35,742 nucleotides of DNA from Clostridiales bacterium (lineage in GTDB: Bacteria > Bacillota > Clostridia > Lachnospirales > WQUN01), in the NCBI GenBank assembly GCA_031271295.1, contig JAISVZ010000174.1, forward strand, positions 1 to 35,742, in the 5' to 3' direction. A model generated the notes under the pieces. It was not told the origin of the DNA. It made no database searches and worked only from the letters and a program-made list of their open reading frames with translations. Numbering within the stretch: position 1 is the first letter of the stretch; the number at the start of each line of letters is the position of its first letter. Both the position numbers and the translations under genes were made by a program. Positions 15,221 to 23,527 of this stretch are shown one piece after another.

Positions 15221-17317
15221 TTATTCCGCTTCGGCTATTTCCTCCCAGTATGCGCAGGTACCGGACGAGCATACCGCGCGGGGTTGTTTAGCCATTTTTT
15301 CAACCAAATACGAACCGCACTGCGGGCACAGCTTACCCGTTGGTTTATTCCACGACATAAAGCCGCATTCCGGGTTGTTGCTGCAACCGTAGAACTTGCG
15401 TCCCTTTTTGGTTTTTTTAATTTGAACCTCGCCGTCCGCGCAAACCGGGCATTTAACGCCCGCGTTTTCAAAAAACGGTTTGGCGTTTCGGCACTCCGGG
15501 AAACCGGGGCAAGCGAAAAACTTGCCGAACTTGCCGAACTTTATAACCATGTTGCGGCCGCAGTTCTCGCATATTATATCCGTTTCCTCGTCCTTAAGCT
15601 CAACCTCGCCTATTTTGCTGTCCGCAAGGGTTAGTTTGTTTTCAAAATCCGGATAAAAGTTACGCAGTACATCCTTCCACGGAACTTCCCCGTCCTCCAC
15701 GGAGTCGAGCTTGTTTTCCATGTTGGCTGTAAAATCTATATCCACTATATCCTGAAAATTTTCCTTCATGATATCGTTTACAATGGAGCCAAGTTCCGTT
15801 GGGCAAAGGGTTTTTGCCTCGCGGGTTATATACGCGCGGTTAAGGAGAATGGATATTGTGGCGGCATATGTGCTTGGCCTTCCTATGCCCAGTTCCTTAA
15901 AGATTTTAACAAGCGAAGCCTCCGTGTAGCGGGCGGGCGGCTGGGTAAAATGCTGTTCGCTTTGAACATCGATTAAGGTAAGAATATCCTCCTGGCTTAA
16001 CTGCGGCATTTTTCCGCTGTTTTCCTCGTCCTCGGTTTCGTTTTTCTTGTAAACGTACAAGTACCCGTCGTATTTTAAAACCGAGCCGCCCGCGCGGAAA
16101 ACATACTTACCGGCGGAAATTTTAACCGAAAGCGTATCGTATACGGCGGGCGCCATTTCGCTTGAAATAAACCTTTCCCATATTAATTTATAAAGCTTGT
16201 ATTGGTCTTTAGTTAAATCGTCCTTAACGGTATCCGGAGTTTTTTCAACATCCGTCGGCCTTATTGCCTCGTGCGCGTCCTGCGCGCGCCCCTCCGTTTT
16301 ATATACTGCCCGCTGGGGGTTTAAGTAACCTTCCCCGTAGTTTGAAACTATAAAATCCTTCGCGCTGTTGTAAGCTTCATCGGATATACGCACGGAATCC
16401 GTTCTGATATAGGATATAAGCCCGGTTGTACCCTCGTGCTTTAAAGCTACGCCCTCGTACAACTGCTGGGCAATCATCATTGTTTTACTTGTGGGGAAGC
16501 CGAGTATTTTAGACGCTTCTTGCAGCAGCGTGCTTGTTATAAACGGCGCTTGAGGTTTGCGCGTTCTTTGCCCGCGTTTAACCTCCTTAATCTCGAATTT
16601 GGCTTTTTTAAGCTCTTTTAGCACATTTTCCGTTTCGGTTTGGTTTTTAAGTTCCATTTTGCCGTTTTCGTCCCCGGTAAAATGCGCGGTAAACTTTTCC
16701 CCGCCTTTGCCGGTACCCTTTGCCGAAAGCGCGGCGTCTATAGTCCAGTATTCTTCTTGAATAAAGTTTTCAATTTCGTCCTCGCGGTCGCAAATAATTT
16801 TAAGCCCGACGGATTGAACGCGCCCGGCGCTTAAACCCTTTTTAACCTTTTTCCACAAAAGAGGGCCTATTTTATAACCCACGATACGGTCCAGAGAGCG
16901 CCTTGCCTGCTGGGCGTCCACCAAATTCATATCTATTTCGCGCGCTTGTTTTATGGAGTTTTTTACGGCGTTTTTTGTTAATTCGTTAAAAGTTATTCTG
17001 TAAGTATTGCCGTCCCCAAGCTTCAGCGCGTGTTTTAAGTGCCATGAAATTGCCTCGCCCTCGCGGTCCGGGTCGGTTGCTAAATATATTTTTTCCGCGC
17101 TTTTAACTTCCTTGCGCAGTTTTGCCAAAACATCGCCTTTACCTCTTATTGTAATGTACTTGGGTTCAAAATCGTTTTCAATATCCACTCCGAGTTCGCT
17201 CTTGGGCAAATCCCTTACATGCCCTGCCGATGCTTCTACCTTGTATGAACTTCCCAAAAACTTTTTCAGGGTTTTGATCTTCGAGGGGGATTCCACGATA
17301 ACCAAATTCTTAGCCAT
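15221..17317 (-). CDS. topA: DNA topoisomerase I
   Basis: Type IA topoisomerase relaxing negative supercoils. 698 residues from the preferred start MAKNLVIVES; an upstream ATG (17338) is in frame, but AGGAAAGG lies at the right distance from 17317. The TOPRIM domain shows VIVESPSKIKTL and TDPDREGEAISWH. The active-site tyrosine is Tyr303 in GLISYIRTDSVR. The C-terminus has three zinc-ribbon motifs (CENCGRN, CPVCADG, CPQCGSY), the usual Firmicutes arrangement; the third has its final Cys pair shifted (CSSGTC). The gene follows dprA by 30 bp, a gene pair conserved in many Firmicutes, and is probably co-transcribed with it. Confidence 0.97.
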   Translation of the reverse strand: MAKNLVIVESPSKIKTLKKFLGSSYKVEASAGHVRDLPKSELGVDIENDFEPKYITIRGKGDVLAKLRKEVKSAEKIYLATDPDREGEAISWHLKHALKLGDGNTYRITFNELTKNAVKNSIKQAREIDMNLVDAQQARRSLDRIVGYKIGPLLWKKVKKGLSAGRVQSVGLKIICDREDEIENFIQEEYWTIDAALSAKGTGKGGEKFTAHFTGDENGKMELKNQTETENVLKELKKAKFEIKEVKRGQRTRKPQAPFITSTLLQEASKILGFPTSKTMMIAQQLYEGVALKHEGTTGLISYIRTDSVRISDEAYNSAKDFIVSNYGEGYLNPQRAVYKTEGRAQDAHEAIRPTDVEKTPDTVKDDLTKDQYKLYKLIWERFISSEMAPAVYDTLSVKISAGKYVFRAGGSVLKYDGYLYVYKKNETEDEENSGKMPQLSQEDILTLIDVQSEQHFTQPPARYTEASLVKIFKELGIGRPSTYAATISILLNRAYITREAKTLCPTELGSIVNDIMKENFQDIVDIDFTANMENKLDSVEDGEVPWKDVLRNFYPDFENKLTLADSKIGEVELKDEETDIICENCGRNMVIKFGKFGKFFACPGFPECRNAKPFFENAGVKCPVCADGEVQIKKTKKGRKFYGCSNNPECGFMSWNKPTGKLCPQCGSYLVEKMAKQPRAVCSSGTCAYWEEIAEAE

Positions 17318-17347
17318 CTTACTTTTCCTTTCCTGCATATAAATATG

Positions 17348-18448
17348 TTATTTTCTAATATATCTTTGCCCCGGCAGTTTTTTAATATATCCTTTTATCT
17401 CAAGCATGGAAAGCAAAGCCGTTACTTCATTTGCGCCAAGGTTTGCCGCCGATGCAAGTGAGGGCACACTTTGCGGATTAAATTGTATACAATCATATAC
17501 TAATTTCTCTTTAGGCGCAAGCTGTAAATCAGCCTTGGGGTTTTGGGCCCGCAAAACCGGAATTTCCTCATAGCCTATGGCGTTTAAAACGTCCTGATAG
17601 CCGGTTGCTATTATTCCCGCGCCTTGTTGCAAAAGCTTGTTTACGCCTGCGCTGAGCTCACTTGTAATGTTTCCCGGTACCGCCAAAACCTCGCGCCCTT
17701 GCTCTAAGGCTTGGTCTACGGTAATTAACGTGCCGCTTCGCTCCGCCGCCTCCACAACCACAACCGCGCGCGAAAGCCCGGAAATTATGCGGTTTCGCAT
17801 AGGAAAATTATGCGGCAAGGGTTTTGTGCCCGGCGGATATTCGGATATTACACATCCGGTTTTTATAATTTGCGAATAAAGGCTTCGGTTTTCCGAAGGG
17901 TAACAGATATCCGCTCCGCAGCCAAGCACCGCTACGGTTTTGCCGCCCGCGGAAAGCGCTCCCCTGTGCGCGGAAGAATCTATTCCCTTTGCCATACCGC
18001 TTATTATAACCACGCCGCGCGCCGCCAAATCCTCGGAGAGCTTGTAGGAAACTATAAGCCCGTACTCCGAACACCTTCTTGAACCTATAACGCTAACGCA
18101 GGGACCGGCATTTTCGCCCGATTCGGGTAACTCGCCAAGGTAGTATAAAACCCCCGGAGGGTCGAAAATATCCAGTAGCTGAGGGGGATAATTTTCGTCC
18201 TTTACTGTTACATACGAAATTTTCCGCTCGCTCAAACGTTTTATAAACGCGTTTATCTGCGCTTCGTCGCGTTCTTTTAACATAGAATCCGCAAGCTGTT
18301 CGGAAATATACGCGGTTTCCAACAGCCGCTCGCGCGGAGCGTGCCATAACTTTTGAGGGTCGTCGAATTCGTTTAATATGGCGGATACTTTTCGCGCGGT
18401 TATGCCCTCGGTTATGGAAAGCCACAGTAAAACCTTCTCCCAGTTCAA
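17348..18448 (-). CDS. dprA: DNA-processing protein DprA
   Basis: Loads RecA onto incoming single-stranded DNA in natural transformation; also kept in many bacteria not known to be competent. An N-terminal helical SAM-like region (WLSITEGITARKVSAILNEF) is followed by the Rossmann-fold core with VSVIGSRRCSEYG, SGMAKGIDSSAHRGAL, VLGCGADICYP, FPMRNRIISGLS and ERSGTLITVDQALEQGR. A C-terminal winged-helix DprA_WH-like domain ends the protein. The frame is open to a TTG at 18514. I prefer TTG at 18448 (before NWEKVLLW), which has GGGGG 7 nt upstream and fits the family's N-terminus; either start is non-ATG. Probably transcribed with topA. Confidence 0.93.
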   Translation of the reverse strand: MNWEKVLLWLSITEGITARKVSAILNEFDDPQKLWHAPRERLLETAYISEQLADSMLKERDEAQINAFIKRLSERKISYVTVKDENYPPQLLDIFDPPGVLYYLGELPESGENAGPCVSVIGSRRCSEYGLIVSYKLSEDLAARGVVIISGMAKGIDSSAHRGALSAGGKTVAVLGCGADICYPSENRSLYSQIIKTGCVISEYPPGTKPLPHNFPMRNRIISGLSRAVVVVEAAERSGTLITVDQALEQGREVLAVPGNITSELSAGVNKLLQQGAGIIATGYQDVLNAIGYEEIPVLRAQNPKADLQLAPKEKLVYDCIQFNPQSVPSLASAANLGANEVTALLSMLEIKGYIKKLPGQRYIRK

Positions 18449-18508
18449 AAAAATGCCCCCGTTCCGTTTGCTTAATGCTGATTCCAATTTTAAAAGTTGA
18501 GGCAAAAC

Positions 18509-18543
18509 CCCCAAAATCGCCGTGATTTTCGGCGTTTTTGGGG
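18509..18543 (-). terminator. Hairpin between the methyltransferase gene and dprA
   Basis: CCCC-AAAA-CGCC pairs with GGCG-TTTT-GGGG (one T-T mismatch, 9-nt loop). In minus orientation it is followed by GTTTTGCC, a weak U-tract. It probably ends the methyltransferase transcript. Confidence 0.45.
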
Positions 18544-18557
18544 CGCCGGTTTAAAAC

Positions 18558-18577
18558 TTTTTAAACAGAATCTGTAT
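18558..18577. repeat. ACAGAATCWGTAT motif, copy 1
   Basis: TTTTTAAACAGAATCTGTAT. The core ACAGAATCTGT is a perfect 5-bp inverted repeat around one base. Related sequences occur at 20658-20677 and 23508-23527 in the same orientation, all between genes. Confidence 0.45.
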
Positions 18578-18635
18578 CAGCAAGTTTTTCTGGGCAAAAT
18601 TATATAATAAATGCCTTGGAATAACAATAAATTTA

Positions 18636-19187
18636 TCAATCCGTTACCTTAACGCAGTAAATTGCCTGTTCGTCGCCCCAGTGCGATACCACCTCGGTAA
18701 GTTCCAACCCCGCAAGCCATAAAAGATGCCTCATTTGGCGTATGGTGGGAACTATAATATGATACTCGCATTCAATCCATCTTTGACCGGGTATGAAAAT
18801 ACAACCCCTGCCGCCCGTCCTTGTTACCCTTTTGGCTTCTTTCAGCGCGGCAAGCGGAGCGATTGCGTGTTCAAGCGAATCCCACATAAAGAACAAATCA
18901 AACGCATTATCCTCAAACGGCAGTTCGTGCATATCCGCCTGAATAATTGTAGACCTGCCAAGTTCACGCGCGGCTTCAACCTCCCTTTGCTGATAGGTAA
19001 CACCGGACGCCTCAAAGCCGAGGGAATTCAGGTGTGCGGCCACATTTCCGATACCGCAGCCGATATCAAGTATTTTGCGGTATCCTTTAAGCATGGGGTA
19101 AACCTCCTTCCACCCTACTAAAGTTTCGGCGTCCCTGTTTGAAAATTCATCCTTTGCGGCGTCCCAGTACTTAAGAATTTCATTCAT
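18636..19187 (-). CDS. Class I SAM-dependent methyltransferase
   Basis: 183 residues. The SAM-binding motif I ILDIGCGIGN (39-48) is followed by the acidic post-I position, ADMHELPFEDNAFDLFFMWDSLEH (positions 94-117, motifs II/III typical of Methyltransf_11) and a later TGGRGCIFIPG strand. The substrate cannot be deduced; the fold is shared by enzymes acting on small molecules, lipids, quinones and proteins. GGAGCC lies 8 nt before the ATG. It is a single gene on the minus strand, divergent from the htrA pair. Confidence 0.88.
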   Translation of the reverse strand: MNEILKYWDAAKDEFSNRDAETLVGWKEVYPMLKGYRKILDIGCGIGNVAAHLNSLGFEASGVTYQQREVEAARELGRSTIIQADMHELPFEDNAFDLFFMWDSLEHAIAPLAALKEAKRVTRTGGRGCIFIPGQRWIECEYHIIVPTIRQMRHLLWLAGLELTEVVSHWGDEQAIYCVKVTD

Positions 19188-19391
19188 AAAAGGCTCCTTT
19201 TATACATTTGATGTAATTTTGCTTACAGTATATTCTGTCCCTGGCGTACCGGGAACCGGTAAGAAGAGCGGTAAAGCGCATTTTATGCCAAGATGCGTAT
19301 AGTTTACAAATTCGTCATAATTTATTCAAAAGAGCCGTTTATACTTTCGTTTAGGCTGATACAAAAATTTTATACGCAGAGGTGAACCATT

Positions 19392-20663
19392 ATGAAAACG
19401 GGAAACACATTTTTAAAAACAATTCTTATTCTAACTTTATGCGTTACTTGCTTCGGCGTCGGAACGGGTACGGGCAGCGTTATAACCTCACGCCTTCTAA
19501 ATGCCGAGCCGCCGGCTGAAGTTTCTTCGCAGGGCAAAACGCCGGAAAAAAATACACAGGAAAATAACTCGCCCAAAAACGGCGAGAATAAGCAAAATAC
19601 ACAGGAAAAAAACGATTTTGAAAACGAATTTGCGGGCATTGCGGCGGAGTTTGCGGTATCGTCCTCCTCGTCCGCTTCCTCTTCTGACGCCGTTTCGGTT
19701 GTTAAAGGCACCGCAAACTCGGTTGTAAGCATCAACGTTTTGCAGGATACCACCTACAACTTCGGATACTGGCAGGTTCCAAGCCAAACCCAATCCGCGG
19801 GCAGCGGCGTTATCTTCTCCGAGGACGACGGCAAAATTTACATTTTAACCAACAACCACGTGGTAGACCGCGCAACAGGCGTTACAATATCCATAGACGA
19901 CGAAAACACCGCCGAGGCGAATTTTGTTGGAAGCGACGCCAACTTCGACCTTGCGGTTATATCGGTTAACAAGGACAAATTAAAGGACGCGAGTATTACA
20001 AATTACACGGTTGCCGAGTTCGGTAATTCGGATAGGCTTGAGGTAGGCGAACGCGTTGTTGCTATAGGTAACGCTTACGGCGAGGGTAAATCCGCAACGC
20101 AGGGAATAATAAGCGCGCTTGGCAAGCAAATAACAACTTCCGAAGGTTCCACGCTTGATGTTATTCAAACCGACGCGGCAATAAATCCCGGAAATTCCGG
20201 CGGCGCTCTTGTTAACGCGTCCAGCGAGGTTATAGGAATAAACACGGCAAAACTTTCAAGCTACGGCGTTGAGGGCATGGGGTATTCAATTCCGTCCAAT
20301 ATCGCAAAAACAATTGTTGAAAGGATTATGCGCAATAAAGACGTAAAAGAAACATATCTTGGCATTATGTCCGGAATAACCGTTACGGAAGATATTAAGG
20401 CATCTTACAACCTGCCAACACTCGGAGTTTACGTTGGGCAGGTTGCGGCAAATTCCCCGGCGGCAATTGCGGGTGTTATGTCGGACGATATTATTGTTTC
20501 CTTCGGCGGCGGCGTTATAACAAGCACCGAAGATTTGGTTGAGGCAATCGGCAAAACCAAACCGGGCGATTCTGTAAAAATTACGGTTTACCGGGGCGGG
20601 CAAAGCAAACCCGTTACGGTAACGGCGGTTATGAAGGAAAAACAAGGCGGAACAAACTTTTAA
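19392..20663 (+). CDS. HtrA/DegP-type serine protease with PDZ domain, copy 1
   Basis: Extracytoplasmic trypsin-like protease of the HtrA family, expected to degrade or refold damaged exported proteins. 423 residues: N-terminal hydrophobic signal or anchor (8-33), a low-complexity Asn/Lys/Glu and Ser-rich linker (40-100), protease domain with the triad His156 (NNHVV), Asp186 (NFDLAV) and Ser269 (NPGNSGG), and one C-terminal PDZ domain (about 330-415). Unlike the second copy it starts almost directly with the hydrophobic segment. RBS AGAGGTG 7 nt before the ATG. The next protease gene begins 48 bp downstream, so the two form an operon. Confidence 0.94.
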   Translation: MKTGNTFLKTILILTLCVTCFGVGTGTGSVITSRLLNAEPPAEVSSQGKTPEKNTQENNSPKNGENKQNTQEKNDFENEFAGIAAEFAVSSSSSASSSDAVSVVKGTANSVVSINVLQDTTYNFGYWQVPSQTQSAGSGVIFSEDDGKIYILTNNHVVDRATGVTISIDDENTAEANFVGSDANFDLAVISVNKDKLKDASITNYTVAEFGNSDRLEVGERVVAIGNAYGEGKSATQGIISALGKQITTSEGSTLDVIQTDAAINPGNSGGALVNASSEVIGINTAKLSSYGVEGMGYSIPSNIAKTIVERIMRNKDVKETYLGIMSGITVTEDIKASYNLPTLGVYVGQVAANSPAAIAGVMSDDIIVSFGGGVITSTEDLVEAIGKTKPGDSVKITVYRGGQSKPVTVTAVMKEKQGGTNF

Positions 20664-20677
20664 AACAGAATTAGTAT
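20658..20677. repeat. ACAGAATCWGTAT motif, copy 2
   Basis: TTTTAAAACAGAATTAGTAT, overlapping the stop codon of the first htrA gene; see 18558-18577. Confidence 0.45.
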
Positions 20678-20711
20678 AATATGGCGTATGCCACTAAACG
20701 GAGGCTTTAAG

Positions 20712-22157
20712 ATGAGCGAATTTAATTTTATTCTTGATGATCAAACGGACGAAAACGAAATTGACAGAATTCAGCAGGAAATTAGTAAGGACTTGGAGAG
20801 CGAAAAACCCTCCCCCGCGCACACCGAAGGTGAGGAGGTAAGCTTTGACGGCGCTGACGTAAAAGATACCGCCGCTGCTATGCCCGCTCCTTCGGCTCCG
20901 GCTTACACCGCGCCGGTAAAGGTGCCCGAAACGGACAGCTTTTATATGGAGACTGTTAAACATGAAAAACGCAAAACCAAAAAAGGCCAATGGAGGCGAA
21001 CCATCGTTGCGGCGCTGATTGTGGCAATTATCGGCGCTCCGCTTGCGGGTTTGTGCATAGGCGCTGGTCAGTCTTTAGCGGCAAAGTATTTAGGAACGCA
21101 GCCGCAGCGGCAGGAACAAAGCACTTTCTCCTTTTCGGATAACGAAGCCGCGCCGATATCCGTCGCGCCCAACCCATCGTCTATAATTGATGATTTTTCC
21201 GCGGTTGTGGAGGTTGTGGAACCGTCCGTTGTGGGAATAACATCCCTTGTTTCCGCCCAGGGCAGCGGAAGTTTCTTCTTCCCGTCCGCGCAGGAAACGC
21301 CCAGCAAAGGCTCCGGCATAATTTTCGACGAGGATGACGAAAACGTTTATATTGTAACCAATTACCACGTAATTGGCGGAGCGAATACCGTAAGCGTATC
21401 GGTGGAAGGTTCGGACGTTGTTAACGCGCATCTTGTCGGCGCGGAGGAAAACAGCGATTTGGCGGTAATTTCAATACTAAAGGCGGAATTGGCGGAAGTT
21501 GGGGTTACCTCCGTTAAGGTTGCGAAATTCGGCGATTCCGAAAACATAAAGGTTGGCCAAATTGTGCTTGCCATAGGCAACGCGCTTGGAGAGGGCAATA
21601 CCGCCACACTTGGCATGGTAAGCGCAAAAAACAAGGAAATAAACGTTGAAGGGTTAAAGCTTTCCGTAATGCAAACCGACGCGGCAATAAACCCCGGCAA
21701 CTCCGGCGGCCCTCTTGTTAATACAAAGGGCGAGGTTATAGCCATAAACACAGCCAAATTCCAGTATTACGAAGTTGAGGGCACGGGCTACTCCATACGC
21801 ATAGACGAAGCCAAGCCGATAATTGAGCAGCTGCGCAACAGAACGGCAAAAGCGTTTTTGGGGATAACCATGCAAAACATGACGGAAGAGACTGCCTCCA
21901 TGTACAACCTGCCGATGATTGGCGTTTTGGTTATAGACGTTATGGAAGGCAGCGCAGCCGAAAAAGCGGGAATTAAGCCGGACGATATAATTACGGGTTT
22001 TAACGGCCAGCCGGTACTTACAAACGAAGGGCTTTCGGAACTTGTGGAAAAATGCAGCGTGGGCGACGAAATTGAGGTTAAGCTCTACAGGCTGAACGAA
22101 GGGCCTTTAACCGTAAATGTGAAATTAGGGGAACGTCCGATGCAGAGTTCATTTTAA
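20712..22157 (+). CDS. HtrA/DegP-type serine protease with PDZ domain, copy 2 (long cytosolic head)
   Basis: 481 residues from ATG 20712, chosen because CGGAGG lies 8 nt upstream; an in-frame ATG at 20688 lacks a site. An acidic, Pro/Ala-rich cytosolic head of about 95 residues is followed by basic KRKTKKGQWRR and one membrane span (97-120). The outer protease domain has His219 (NYHVI), Asp249 (NSDLAV) and Ser331 (NPGNSGG), and a PDZ domain ends the chain. This topology matches Bacillus HtrA/HtrB/YyxA. Two adjacent family members with different anchoring suggest division of labour or duplication. The gene ends in a 16-bp tandem repeat and a bidirectional terminator. Confidence 0.94.
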   Translation: MSEFNFILDDQTDENEIDRIQQEISKDLESEKPSPAHTEGEEVSFDGADVKDTAAAMPAPSAPAYTAPVKVPETDSFYMETVKHEKRKTKKGQWRRTIVAALIVAIIGAPLAGLCIGAGQSLAAKYLGTQPQRQEQSTFSFSDNEAAPISVAPNPSSIIDDFSAVVEVVEPSVVGITSLVSAQGSGSFFFPSAQETPSKGSGIIFDEDDENVYIVTNYHVIGGANTVSVSVEGSDVVNAHLVGAEENSDLAVISILKAELAEVGVTSVKVAKFGDSENIKVGQIVLAIGNALGEGNTATLGMVSAKNKEINVEGLKLSVMQTDAAINPGNSGGPLVNTKGEVIAINTAKFQYYEVEGTGYSIRIDEAKPIIEQLRNRTAKAFLGITMQNMTEETASMYNLPMIGVLVIDVMEGSAAEKAGIKPDDIITGFNGQPVLTNEGLSELVEKCSVGDEIEVKLYRLNEGPLTVNVKLGERPMQSSF

Positions 22158-22184
22158 GAGGGATAACATTTAAGAGGGATAACA
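22153..22184. repeat. 16-bp tandem duplication at the end of the second htrA gene
   Basis: TTTAAGAGGGATAACA occurs twice without spacer; the first copy contains the stop codon region. Probably replication slippage. Confidence 0.8.
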
Positions 22185-22187
22185 CGC

Positions 22188-22227
22188 AAAAAGCAGGACT
22201 GCGCAATTACGCGCGTCCTGCTTTTTT
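22188..22227. terminator. Bidirectional intrinsic terminator
   Basis: AAAAGCAGGAC and GTCCTGCTTTT flank an inner GCGC/GCGC stem, with T-runs on the plus side and A-runs (T on the minus strand) on the other. It lies between the convergent htrA and metallopeptidase genes and probably serves both. Confidence 0.9.
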
Positions 22228-22228
22228 A

Positions 22229-22906
22229 TTAGTCCCAATCCTGCTGAGAAAGCACTTTTTGCAGTTTAACCAGTTCTTTTTCAGCCTCTTTGTATTCCGG
22301 CATAAATTTTTTAACAACGTCCCAAAAAGCGGCCGAATGATTATGCTCTATAATGTGCGCCAACTCATGCACAACCACATAACTAATTACATCATCAGCC
22401 GCCATTACAAGCCGCCATGAAAAATTGAGGCTGTTTTTGCCGGAACACGAACCCCACCGTTTTTTTGCTTCCGTAATTTTAACGGCTTTAGGGAAAACAC
22501 CCATTTGTTTTGAATATTCAAACACCGTTTTATTAATTTCGCGTTTTGCTTCGGTTTTATAAATAAGTTTTACCGCAAATTTAATTTCATCCGCAGAGAG
22601 GTTTGGCGCAACGGTAAAACTCTCGCCGTCAAAAAACAGACGCGGCGAATCGCCGCGCGTTATGGGATAACTTTTTCCGCGCAGCACTGCCCGCGATCCG
22701 TAAGTTAGCTTAAACCCTGCCTTTTGGCTGTTTAAGTTTTTCCGGTGGGCAAGCCTTTGCCTTATCCATAACTCATTTGCCAATACAAACCTGTCTATTT
22801 CGCGCTTGGGCATATATATCGGCGCGCGAACCGAAACCTCCGCGTCTTTTGTTATAGATATTGAGGCGGTTTTTCTGTTGCTGCGTGTAAGAATGTACTC
22901 AATCAT
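22229..22906 (-). CDS. YgjP/WrpA-like zinc metallopeptidase (DUF45)
   Basis: 225 residues. The zinc motif HELAH (His180, Glu181, His184) is preceded by the characteristic KKRWGSCS segment (149-156) and followed by an N-x-H (188-190) that supplies the third ligand in this M48-related family. No signal peptide or membrane span, so it is cytosolic. The physiological substrate of YgjP-type proteins is poorly defined. The start ATG overlaps the stop of the upstream flavodoxin-family gene by 8 nt (ATGATTGA), indicating translational coupling. Confidence 0.9.
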   Translation of the reverse strand: MIEYILTRSNRKTASISITKDAEVSVRAPIYMPKREIDRFVLANELWIRQRLAHRKNLNSQKAGFKLTYGSRAVLRGKSYPITRGDSPRLFFDGESFTVAPNLSADEIKFAVKLIYKTEAKREINKTVFEYSKQMGVFPKAVKITEAKKRWGSCSGKNSLNFSWRLVMAADDVISYVVVHELAHIIEHNHSAAFWDVVKKFMPEYKEAEKELVKLQKVLSQQDWD

Positions 22907-23465
22907 GCGTTTTGCTTAAAAGCCATACAATGTTTTCGCCAAGGCGCTGCAGCGTTTCAACTCCCTCGCCGTCCTTTTCGTAGTCGCCCTCGTCGCGCGC
23001 AAGGCTCATGTTCCAGTAATAGCTGCCAACAAGAATCATATCACTTATAAGGAAAAAGTGGTTCATGGAATCGAGGGTATGTATTCCCCCCGCTCTGCGC
23101 ACAGGGCTAACGGCGGCGCCAATTTTGCGGCTGAACGCGTCCGTACTTCTTGATATGTATCCGCAGCGGTCTATAACAACTTTCATTTCGGTTGTTAAAT
23201 CCGCAAAATAGGTGGGCGAACCTAAAATAATTGCGTCCGCCTCAGCCATTTTTTGATACAGCTCGTTTATCCAATCGTCTATTGCGCACCTTCCGGCGTG
23301 GGTAAAACACCTGCCGCACGACATACAGCCCCTTACGGGTTTGCCTCCCGCCTGATAAATTTCGGTTTCAAAACCGGCCTTTTGGCAAACCTCCAAAACC
23401 GTGCCAAGCATACGGGCGGTATTTCCCGCCTGCCTTGGGCTTCCGCTTACTGCCAATACTTTCAT
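22899..23465 (-). CDS. Iron-sulfur flavodoxin-family protein (NADPH-dependent FMN reductase like)
   Basis: 188 residues with a flavodoxin fold. The FMN phosphate loop is SGSPRQAGNT (7-16), and GSPTYFADLTTEMKVVIDR is the typical second flavin-contact region. A compact cluster CMSCGRCFTHAGRC (Cys47, 50, 53, 60; CX2CX2CX6C) matches the 4Fe-4S motif of archaeal and clostridial iron-sulfur flavoproteins, pointing to a one- to two-electron redox role in an anaerobe. Redox partner unknown. GGAGGAG 5 nt before the ATG. It lies 61 bp after pyrD and overlaps the following metallopeptidase gene. Confidence 0.88.
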   Translation of the reverse strand: MKVLAVSGSPRQAGNTARMLGTVLEVCQKAGFETEIYQAGGKPVRGCMSCGRCFTHAGRCAIDDWINELYQKMAEADAIILGSPTYFADLTTEMKVVIDRCGYISRSTDAFSRKIGAAVSPVRRAGGIHTLDSMNHFFLISDMILVGSYYWNMSLARDEGDYEKDGEGVETLQRLGENIVWLLSKTHD

Positions 23466-23507
23466 TGAAACTCCTCCTTTATGTTACACGGCGTTTTTGC
23501 CGCCGTC

Positions 23508-23527
23508 TTTTTAAACAGAATCAGTAT
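23508..23527. repeat. ACAGAATCWGTAT motif, copy 3
   Basis: TTTTTAAACAGAATCAGTAT, ending at the pyrD stop codon. It is preceded by a small hairpin (ACGGCG/CGCCGT, 23488-23506). See 18558-18577. Confidence 0.45.

Noticed and set aside
23488-23506. Hairpin ACGGCG/CGCCGT followed by CTTTTT on the plus strand
   Set aside because: Looks like a terminator in plus orientation, but the genes on both sides are transcribed from the minus strand, so no transcript would use it.
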